The notes below the pieces were generated by a model. The model saw nothing but the letters and a program-made list of their open reading frames with translations, did not search any database and was not told the origin of the DNA. DNA of 59,677 nt from NCBI RefSeq assembly GCF_025961475.1, contig NZ_JAOQNS010000019.1, forward strand, positions 1 to 59,677. The letters are read 5' to 3'. Within the stretch, counting starts at the first letter, position 1, and each line of letters opens with the position of its first letter. Below, piece by piece: positions 53,317 to 59,677 of the stretch. The translations under genes were made by a program, and so were the position numbers. Source of the DNA: Rhodobium gokarnense (GTDB lineage Bacteria > Pseudomonadota > Alphaproteobacteria > Rhizobiales > Rhodobiaceae).

Positions 53317-54963
53317 GTGCCCTATTACCATCTCTACGAGATGCACCACGCGGCCATGAGCCCGATGCGCGCGGCCTGCGACCTGACCCGGCTTTATTTC
53401 AACAACCCGCTCAATCCGCTGACCCACACCCCGCTTGGCCGCAAGATCTCGGCCAGTTGCGAGGTGTTCGAGCGCGCGACGCGGCGCTACGGCAAGCCGG
53501 AATTCGGCTTGCCGGAGACCGTCGTCGGCGGCGAGCGGGTCAAGGTCCGCGAGCAGGTCGTCTGGGAAAAGCCGTTCTGCCGGCTCCTGCATTTCGAGCG
53601 CCAGATCCCGACCCTGCGCCATCCGGTGCCCAAGCTCCTGATCGTTGCGCCGATGTCCGGCCACTACGCCACGCTCCTGCGCGGCACGGTCGAGGCGATG
53701 CTGCCGCGCCACGACGTCTACATCACCGACTGGGTCGATGCCCGCATGGTGCCGCTGGCCGAGGGCAAGTTCGATCTCGACGACTATGTCGACTACATCA
53801 TCGAGATGCTGCAGACGCTTGGCAGCGATACCCATGTGGTCGCCGTCTGCCAGCCCTCGGTGCCGGTGCTTGCCGCCGTTGCCGTCATGGACGAGGCCGG
53901 CGATCCTTACGCACCGTGCTCCATGACGCTGATGGGCGGCCCGATCGACACCCGCGTCAACCCGACCGCGGTCAACGAGCTCGCCAAGTCGCGCGACATG
54001 GACTGGTTCCGCCGCAACGTCATCATGAAAGTGCCGATGCCCCATCCCGGCGCCTGGCGCGACGTCTATCCGGGCTTCCTGCAGCTTTCCGGCTTCATGA
54101 GCATGAATCTCGACCGGCACCTGTCGGCCCAGCACGACTTCTACAACCACCTCATTGAAGGCGACGGCGATTCGGCCGAAAAGCACCGCGACTTCTATGA
54201 CGAGTACCTCGCCGTCATGGACCTCACCGCGGAGTTCTACCTGCAGACCGTGGAGACGGTCTTCGTCACCCATGCCCTGCCGAAGGGCGAGATGATGCAC
54301 CACGGCAAGCGGGTCGACACCACCAAGATCCGCAACGTCGCGCTTTTGACCGTTGAGGGCGAGAAGGACGACATCTCCGGCGTCGGCCAGACCCACGCTG
54401 CCCACCGCATCTGCCCGAACATTCCGGCGGAGATGCGCGCCCACTACGTCCAGCCCAAGGTCGGCCACTACGGCGTCTTCAACGGCTCGCGCTTCCGCTC
54501 CGAGATTGCGCCGCGCATCTCCGATTTCATCATCACCCATTCGGTCGGCCACCGGGCCGTGCGCGCCCGGCGCGTCGCGGCGGAAGGCCCGGCGGTTGCC
54601 AACACCCTGCCGCCGACGGAAATGATGCCGAGGCCGGAACCGGCCGATCTGGTCGCCAAGGAAGCGGCAAGGAAAGCCGCGGTCAAGGCCGCCGCCCGGG
54701 CCGCCGCCGGCCCCAAGGCCGAAGAGGCCAAGGCCGAGGCCGCGAAGGCGCGTCCCGACAGCCCGGCCGACGATCTGAAGAAGATCAGCGGCGTCGGCCC
54801 GAAGATCGAAAAGCTGCTCAACGAGGCCGGCATCTTCCATTTCTGGCAGATCGCGGAACTTTCCGCCGACCAGCTTGCCGAGCTTGAGGAGCGGCTCGCC
54901 TTTTCCGGCCGCGCCACCCGCGACGACTGGGTCGGCCAGGCAAAGGGGTTGATCGAGAGCTGA
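53317..54963 (+). CDS. phaZ: Intracellular polyhydroxyalkanoate depolymerase with C-terminal helix-hairpin-helix domain
   Basis: Mobilises stored PHA granules. The 548-residue protein has the full PhaZ alpha/beta-hydrolase domain: YHLYEMHHAAMSPMRA at the start, nucleophile Cys178 in VCQPSVPVL, Asp351 or Asp352 in EGEKDDISGVG, and His384 in VGHYGVFNGSRF. An Ala/Lys-rich linker (about 447-480) then leads to an extra domain at about 484-548 with SGVGPKIEKLLNEAGIFHFWQIA, a helix-hairpin-helix type also found as a tail on ribosomal protein L21 and other proteins in rhizobia. GTG 53317 is the start, with GAGGAG eight bases upstream. Two PhaR-like operators precede it. Confidence 0.92.
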   Translation: MPYYHLYEMHHAAMSPMRAACDLTRLYFNNPLNPLTHTPLGRKISASCEVFERATRRYGKPEFGLPETVVGGERVKVREQVVWEKPFCRLLHFERQIPTLRHPVPKLLIVAPMSGHYATLLRGTVEAMLPRHDVYITDWVDARMVPLAEGKFDLDDYVDYIIEMLQTLGSDTHVVAVCQPSVPVLAAVAVMDEAGDPYAPCSMTLMGGPIDTRVNPTAVNELAKSRDMDWFRRNVIMKVPMPHPGAWRDVYPGFLQLSGFMSMNLDRHLSAQHDFYNHLIEGDGDSAEKHRDFYDEYLAVMDLTAEFYLQTVETVFVTHALPKGEMMHHGKRVDTTKIRNVALLTVEGEKDDISGVGQTHAAHRICPNIPAEMRAHYVQPKVGHYGVFNGSRFRSEIAPRISDFIITHSVGHRAVRARRVAAEGPAVANTLPPTEMMPRPEPADLVAKEAARKAAVKAAARAAAGPKAEEAKAEAAKARPDSPADDLKKISGVGPKIEKLLNEAGIFHFWQIAELSADQLAELEERLAFSGRATRDDWVGQAKGLIES

Positions 54964-55044
54964 TCGCGCTCGGCTGGCAGCCGCTTTGCGGCGCACTTGA
55001 AAACGGCGCCAATCGTCCCCACGTCGCAGGAAGCGGCGTCCGAC

Positions 55045-55074
55045 GCCCCCCTCTTGGGGGCCGGGCGCATTTTC
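55045..55074 (+). terminator. Possible terminator after phaZ
   Basis: GCCCCC and GGGGGC (55045-55050, 55056-55061) form a stem with a five-base loop, followed by TTTT only after nine GC-rich bases. It is the best hairpin in the 161-bp gap between phaZ and the DUF2852 gene, but the T-run is distant. Confidence 0.35.
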
Positions 55075-55124
55075 GGCAGCCGACGGTTTTTTCTTTGCCG
55101 CTGCGGCGCCGGGGTTGGGATGAA

Positions 55125-55586
55125 ATGAGCAGCACTTCGATAATCAGACCTGCCTGGACGCCGGCGATGATCGCCCTGATGGTCGTCGGCTTCGTCGTCT
55201 TCTGGCCGCTCGGCCTTGCCGTTCTCGCCTACATCATCTGGGGTGAGCGCTGGCAGGAGGCGCGCGAGGCCCGCCGCATGGGCAAGGCGCCCGGCGGCTT
55301 TTGCGGTCGCCGCCGCGACCGGTCGCGCGATTCGGCGCCCGACTTCGAGGCAGCGCGCCGCGAGGCGGCCGATGCCGATCCCGTCATGGCCGATCCCTAT
55401 TATCGCGACGACGTGCCGTCCGGCTTCAACGCCGCCTCGGCCTCCGACGCGGCGTTCGAGGAATACCTGCGCGGCTTGCGCGCCGAAGCGGCCAACGAGG
55501 CTGAGGAGCGCGAGGCGTTCCACGACTATATGGACGACCTCCGCCGCGACGGCCGCTCGGCGCCGGGCGACCGGCATCCCCGATAG
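55125..55586 (+). CDS. DUF2852 membrane protein
   Basis: The 153-residue protein has one membrane hairpin near the N-terminus (TPAMIALMVVGFVVFWPLGLAVLAYIIWGERW, about 10-42), typical of the alphaproteobacterial DUF2852 family. A charged cytoplasmic tail rich in Arg, Asp and Glu follows, including FEEYLRGLRAEAANEAEEREAFHDYMDDLRR, which is predicted to be helical. Function is unknown. ATG 55125 is chosen because homologues begin close to it and the upstream codons are arginine-rich. A strong terminator follows. Confidence 0.82.
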   Translation: MSSTSIIRPAWTPAMIALMVVGFVVFWPLGLAVLAYIIWGERWQEAREARRMGKAPGGFCGRRRDRSRDSAPDFEAARREAADADPVMADPYYRDDVPSGFNAASASDAAFEEYLRGLRAEAANEAEEREAFHDYMDDLRRDGRSAPGDRHPR

Positions 55587-55611
55587 CCCGCTTTGCCGCG
55601 GGACGGAAAAC

Positions 55612-55648
55612 GAGGCGGTATCGCGCGTGATGCCGCCTCTCGCTTTTT
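55612..55648 (+). terminator. Intrinsic terminator after the DUF2852 gene
   Basis: Eleven-base arms GAGGCGGTATC and GATGCCGCCTC pair with one wobble around a six-base loop, followed by TCGC and five T residues (55644-55648). Confidence 0.75.
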
Positions 55649-55732
55649 GGTGATGGCTCTTTCCCGAAAAAGGGTGCCGAACCTGCCCGGCATCTGGGAT
55701 CATGCGGGCGGTTTCCGATTCGCCGACGACAG

Positions 55733-56491
55733 ATGACGTTCTTCAAAAAACCGCGCCGCGCCAGAGCCCTGCCGAAGGAGGAGCATTTCCTCCTGACCAT
55801 CGATGGCGCCGACATCCGCGTCCGTCTGCGCCGCGACGCGCGCGCCCGCCGCTTCACCCTGCGCCTGCCGGCAAGCGGCGGCGATCCCGTCGTCACCCTG
55901 CCGGCCGACGGCTGCTCCCGCGCGGCCAGGAATTTTGCCGAGCGCGAGCGCCATTGGCTTGCCGGCAGGCTGAAGCGCCGGCCGGACAGTGTTGCCTTCG
56001 AGGAAGGCGCGCTGGTGCCCCTGCGCGGCGTCGAGCATCGCATCATCTCCGGCGGCAGATCCCGCGGCACGGTCCGCCGCGAGGAGGGCGACGCCGAACC
56101 CCGCCTCGTCGTCTTCGGCGCCCCGGAGCATCTTTCCCGCCGGCTCACCGACTGGCTGAAGCGTGAGGCCCGCGCCGACATCGAGGCGGCCGTCGCTGCC
56201 CATGCCGCAAGGCTGCAGGTGACGCCTGGCCGCGTCACCTTGCGCGACACCACCACCCGCTGGGGCTCGTGCTCGTCCTCCGGCGCGCTCTCCTTTTCCT
56301 GGCGCCTGGTGCTCGCCCCGCCCGAGGTGCTCGATTATGTCGCCGCCCACGAGGTCGCGCATTTGAAGGAAATGAACCACTCGCCGCGCTTCTGGCGCCA
56401 TGTGGAGACGCTCTGCCCCGGCATGGAAGAACCCCGCGCCTGGCTGCGCAGCAACGGCCCGCGCCTGCATTCCTATGGCGCCGGCGGCTGA
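55733..56491 (+). CDS. YgjP-like (DUF45) zinc metallopeptidase
   Basis: The 252-residue protein of the DUF45/YgjP group, distantly related to M48 and SprT/WLM peptidases, has the zinc motif HEVAHLKEMNHSPRFW at about 205-220, with TTRWGSCSSSGALSFSWRLVLAPPEVLDYV just before it. The N-terminal domain is basic and beta-rich. A proteolytic role is assumed from the motif; the substrate is unknown. It lies 82 bp upstream of polA on the same strand. Confidence 0.85.
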   Translation: MTFFKKPRRARALPKEEHFLLTIDGADIRVRLRRDARARRFTLRLPASGGDPVVTLPADGCSRAARNFAERERHWLAGRLKRRPDSVAFEEGALVPLRGVEHRIISGGRSRGTVRREEGDAEPRLVVFGAPEHLSRRLTDWLKREARADIEAAVAAHAARLQVTPGRVTLRDTTTRWGSCSSSGALSFSWRLVLAPPEVLDYVAAHEVAHLKEMNHSPRFWRHVETLCPGMEEPRAWLRSNGPRLHSYGAGG

Positions 56492-56562
56492 GGGAAACCG
56501 GCCCCGGCGGAACTCCTCGGAATGGCGCACAAAAGAGCTTTTATTGCGCGCACCGGGCGGGC

Positions 56563-59526
56563 ATGATCCGCCCCATGACCGACGATTCCAGCACCGCAAA
56601 GCCCATCGGCCCCGGCGACCACGTCTTCCTGGTCGACGGTTCCTCCTACATCTTCCGCGCCTACCACGCCCTGCCGCCGCTGACCCGCAAGTCCGACGGC
56701 CTGCCGGTCGGCGCCGTCTCCGGCTTCTGCAACATGCTGTGGAAGCTGCTGCGTGAGGGCCTGACCCCGGAAAAAGGCGACGAGCCGACCCACTTCGCGG
56801 TCATCTTCGATGCCTCGGGAAAATCGTTCCGCAACGACATCTACGACCAGTACAAGGCCCACCGGCCCGAGCCGCCGGAGGATCTGCGGCCCCAGTTCGG
56901 CCTCATCCGCCAGGCCGTCCACGCCTTCAACGTCGCCTGCGTGGAAATGCTCGGCTTTGAAGCCGACGACCTCATCGCCACCTACGCAAAAAGAGCCCGC
57001 GAGGCCGGCGCCAAGGTGACCATCATCGCCTCCGACAAAGACCTGATGCAGCTCGTCGGCGGCGACGTCGACATGTTCGACACCATGAAGAACAAGCGCA
57101 TCGGTCCGGACGAGGTGGTGGAGAAATTCGGCGTTCCGCCGGAAAAGGTCGTCGACGTCCAGGCGCTTGCCGGCGATTCCGTCGACAACATCCCCGGCGT
57201 TCCCGGCATCGGCGTGAAGACGGCGGCCCAGCTCATCGAAGAGTTCGGCGACGTGGAAACGCTGCTTCAGAACGCTGAGACCATCAAGCAGAAGAAGCGC
57301 CGGGAAAACCTCATCGAATTCGCCGAGCAGGCGCGCATTTCCCGAAAGCTGGTGGAACTCGACCAGAACGTGCCGGTGGAAGAGGGCCTCGACGATTTCG
57401 CCGTCACCGCCGTTGACGGCGCCAAGCTGGTCGCCTTCCTGAAGGCGCTGGAGTTCTCAACGCTCACCCGCCGCGTCGCCGAGGCGACGGAGGTCGAAGG
57501 CGCCGAGGTCGAAGCGACCGAGATCGTCGTCAAGGGCTGGGAATCGGCCGCGGAAGCTGCCCCAGGTGAGGACGGTGCCGCATCCGCACCCTCCGGTGGC
57601 TTGTCAACCGGCGGAAAATCCGACTTTACGCCAAAGGCACTGTCCGAAGAGCGGATTGACCGCATTGCGTCCCTGAAGACCGACACTTCCGCCTACGAGG
57701 TCGTCCGGGAAGAGGCGGCGCTTCAGTCCTGGGTCGACGACGCCACGGAGCAGGGCTTCGTCGCCGTCGACACCGAGACGACATCCCTCGATCCGATGGT
57801 CGCCGACCTCGTCGGCGTCTCGCTGGCGCTCGCCCCCGGCCGCGCCTGCTACGTGCCCCTGCAGCACAAGGCCGGCAATGGCGATCTCCTCGGCGGCGGC
57901 CTCGTCGAGGGCCAGATCCCGGTGCAAAAGGCGCTGGAGATCCTGAAGCCGATGCTTGAGGACCCGGCGATCCTGAAGATCGCCCAGAACATGAAATACG
58001 ACTGGCTGGTGCTCGCCCGCCACGGCGCCACGACCGTCTCCTACGACGACACCATGCTGATCTCCTATGCGCTGGACGCCGGCAAGGGCGGCCACGGCAT
58101 GGACGAGTTGTCGAAGCGCTGGCTGGGCCACGAGCCGATCCCCTACAAGGAGGTCGCGGGCTCCGGCAAGAACGCCGTCACCTTCGACATGGTCGAGATC
58201 GAGCGCGCCGCCGCCTACGCCGCCGAGGACGCCGACGTCACGCTGCGCCTCTGGATGCTCCTGAAACCGCGGCTCGTCGCCGAACGCGGCACGACCGTCT
58301 ACGAGACCCTGGAGCGCCCGCTGGTGCCGGTGCTCGCCCGCATGGAGCGGCGCGGCGTTGCCGTCGACCGGCAGATGCTGTCGCGGCTTTCCGGCGATTT
58401 CGCCCAAGGCATGGCGGCGCTGGAGGCGGAGATCCACGAGCTTGCCGGCGAGACCTTCAACATCGCCAGCCCCAAGCAGCTCGGCGAGATCCTGTTCGAC
58501 AAGATGAGCCTTGCCGGCGGCAAGAAGACCAAGACCGGCGCCTGGGGCACCGGGGCCGGCGTCCTTGAGGAACTGGCCGCGCAAGGCCACGACCTGCCCC
58601 AGCGCGTGCTCGACTGGCGCCAGCTCTCCAAGCTGAAGTCGACCTACACCGACGCGCTGCCGGGCTACATCAACGCCGAGACGAACCGCGTCCACACCTC
58701 GTATTCGCTCGCCTCGACCACCACAGGCCGGCTGTCCTCCTCGGAGCCGAACCTTCAGAACATCCCGGTCCGGACCGAAGAGGGCCGCAAGATCCGCTGC
58801 GCCTTCGTCGCGGAAAAGGGCATGAAGCTGGTCTCGGCCGACTACAGCCAGATCGAGCTGCGCGTCCTCGCCCATATGGCAGAGATCCCGCAGCTCACGA
58901 AGGCCTTCGAGGACGGCCTCGACATCCATGCGATGACGGCGAGCGAGATGTTCGGCGTGCCGATCGAAGGCATGGAGCCGTCCGTGCGCCGGCGCGCCAA
59001 GGCGATCAATTTCGGCATCATCTACGGCATCTCCGCCTTCGGGCTGGCGGCCCAGCTCGGCATCCCGCGCGGCGAGGCCAAGGACTATATCGACAAATAC
59101 TTCGAGCGCTTCCCCGGCATCCGCGACTACATGGAAGAGACCAAGAAATTCGCCCGCGCCAACGGCTATGTGGAGACCGTCTTCGGCCGCCGCGCGCACT
59201 ATCCGGAAATCAACACCAAGAACCCGAACATGCGCGCCTTCCAGGAGAGGGCGGCGATCAACGCCCCGATCCAGGGCTCCGCCGCCGACATCATCCGCCG
59301 CGCCATGCTGCGCATGGAAGAGGCGCTGAGGCATTCCGACCTCGGCGCCGAAATGCTCCTGCAGGTGCACGACGAACTGATCTTCGAGGTGCCCGAGGGC
59401 GAGGTCGACAAGACCATCCCCGTCATCACCGAGATCATGGAAAAGGCCGCCCTGCCGGCCGTGCAACTGAAGGTGCCGCTCCAGGTAGACGCCCGCGCCG
59501 CGGATAATTGGAACGAGGCACACTGA
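56563..59526 (+). CDS. polA: DNA polymerase I
   Basis: The 987-residue repair and Okazaki-fragment polymerase is complete. The 5'-3' exonuclease domain (about 20-300) has VFLVDGSSYIFRAYHAL, EADDLIATYA, SDKDLMQL and IPGVPGIGVKTAAQLI. The proofreading domain (about 380-590) keeps its acidic residues: DTETTS, NMKYDWL and YAAEDADVTLRL, so 3'-5' exonuclease activity should be intact. The polymerase domain has SADYSQIELRVLAHM, RRRAKAINFGIIYGISAFGLA and LQVHDELIFEVPE. ATG 56563 and ATG 56575 are both possible starts; neither has a good ribosome binding site. The long frame upstream of them is a shadow. Confidence 0.96.
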   Translation: MIRPMTDDSSTAKPIGPGDHVFLVDGSSYIFRAYHALPPLTRKSDGLPVGAVSGFCNMLWKLLREGLTPEKGDEPTHFAVIFDASGKSFRNDIYDQYKAHRPEPPEDLRPQFGLIRQAVHAFNVACVEMLGFEADDLIATYAKRAREAGAKVTIIASDKDLMQLVGGDVDMFDTMKNKRIGPDEVVEKFGVPPEKVVDVQALAGDSVDNIPGVPGIGVKTAAQLIEEFGDVETLLQNAETIKQKKRRENLIEFAEQARISRKLVELDQNVPVEEGLDDFAVTAVDGAKLVAFLKALEFSTLTRRVAEATEVEGAEVEATEIVVKGWESAAEAAPGEDGAASAPSGGLSTGGKSDFTPKALSEERIDRIASLKTDTSAYEVVREEAALQSWVDDATEQGFVAVDTETTSLDPMVADLVGVSLALAPGRACYVPLQHKAGNGDLLGGGLVEGQIPVQKALEILKPMLEDPAILKIAQNMKYDWLVLARHGATTVSYDDTMLISYALDAGKGGHGMDELSKRWLGHEPIPYKEVAGSGKNAVTFDMVEIERAAAYAAEDADVTLRLWMLLKPRLVAERGTTVYETLERPLVPVLARMERRGVAVDRQMLSRLSGDFAQGMAALEAEIHELAGETFNIASPKQLGEILFDKMSLAGGKKTKTGAWGTGAGVLEELAAQGHDLPQRVLDWRQLSKLKSTYTDALPGYINAETNRVHTSYSLASTTTGRLSSSEPNLQNIPVRTEEGRKIRCAFVAEKGMKLVSADYSQIELRVLAHMAEIPQLTKAFEDGLDIHAMTASEMFGVPIEGMEPSVRRRAKAINFGIIYGISAFGLAAQLGIPRGEAKDYIDKYFERFPGIRDYMEETKKFARANGYVETVFGRRAHYPEINTKNPNMRAFQERAAINAPIQGSAADIIRRAMLRMEEALRHSDLGAEMLLQVHDELIFEVPEGEVDKTIPVITEIMEKAALPAVQLKVPLQVDARAADNWNEAH

Positions 59527-59586
59527 GGGGCGGATGGTTCTTCGCCGCCCACTTCGACGCTGACATTCGCGCCGTGCCGGCAGCCC

Positions 59587-59640
59587 CTGGATTGCTTCGC
59601 TGCGCTCGCAATTGTGCAAGTTCACGAATTCGGTGATGGG
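59587..59640. repeat. Intergenic palindromic repeat, right-end copy
   Basis: The sequence from CTGGATTGC to GGTGATGGG is a near-identical inverted copy of 58-119 at the other end of the window, sharing the GCAATTGTGC core and CCCATCACCGAA flank. Only one arm is seen before the window ends. The remaining bases to 59677 hold no supported gene. Confidence 0.7.
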
Positions 59641-59677
59641 TTTTCGGTTTTCTTTTGATCGGCGAAGGCCTTTGGGG

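Noticed and set aside
57604-59625. 673-codon open frame on the minus strand opposite polA
   Set aside because: It is the antisense shadow of a high-GC gene: composition is Arg/Asp/Gly/Ala-rich with no recognisable domain, while the plus strand encodes a complete DNA polymerase I.

Overview
The window reads as chromosomal DNA of a high-GC alphaproteobacterium, most likely of the Rhizobiales/Hyphomicrobiales. Support comes from an ornithine-lipid acyltransferase of the rhizobial OlsB type, a RegB/RegA (ActS/ActR) redox two-component pair, MmcB with an alphaproteobacterial GAAC-N7-GAAC SOS box, a small SRP RNA directly ahead of dnaX-ybaB-recR, the LpoA-like/rsmI/yraN/gshB order, and a complete choline-sulfate/choline to glycine-betaine locus. 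HypC/HybE/HupK genes together with RegBA suggest a metabolically flexible, perhaps hydrogen-oxidising or phototrophic relative, but that is inference. I saw no phage, insertion sequence, CRISPR array, tRNA or rRNA gene. Almost the whole window is core genome with short intergenic regions.

Layout. 0-7.6 kb (mostly minus strand): kbl, an XRE-cupin regulator, an MFS exporter, cysK, dut-coaBC (overlapping) and an LpoA-like lipoprotein. 7.9-10.2 kb (plus): rsmI-yraN-gshB. 10.3-16.8 kb: AEC transporter, YifB ATPase, a hybrid histidine kinase, and olsB behind a PHO-box-like sequence. 16.9-20.1 kb (minus): nudC-HIT pair and a Cache chemoreceptor. 20.5-23.9 kb (plus): SRP RNA, dnaX, ybaB, recR. 24-26.5 kb: PfkB sugar/adenosine kinase, TauE/SafE permease, glutathione S-transferase. 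26.9-28.9 kb: a detached hydrogenase-maturation set, hypC-hybE-hupK. 29.0-34.0 kb: Lrp regulator, then ald, dgcN, D-amino-acid transaminase and a class I aminotransferase, which together look like a D-amino-acid/alanine/glutamate catabolic unit. 34.1-37.8 kb: HtpX-like protease, an AT-rich lipoprotein gene of foreign appearance, and an amidoligase/class-I-glutaminase pair of unknown substrate. 37.9-46.5 kb: choVWX, betC, betI, betB, betA, which import choline, desulfate choline-O-sulfate and oxidise choline to glycine betaine under BetI. 46.6-50.8 kb: a spermidine-synthase-like membrane protein, SOS-controlled mmcB, regA and regB. 50.9-52.5 kb: a two-gene ABC-2 exporter. 52.7-55.0 kb: a small secreted protein and a PHA depolymerase with a helix-hairpin-helix tail behind two CTGC-N3-GCAG sites. 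55.1-59.5 kb: DUF2852 protein, YgjP-like metallopeptidase and polA.

Most interesting: regulatory sites readable by eye (PHO box before olsB, SOS box before mmcB, PhaR-like sites before phaZ, a perfect BetI-type palindrome), the PHA depolymerase/HhH fusion, the amidoligase-glutaminase pair, the hydrogenase maturation genes without structural genes, a 99-bp tandem repeat between betI and betB, and inverted copies of one intergenic repeat at the two ends of the window.
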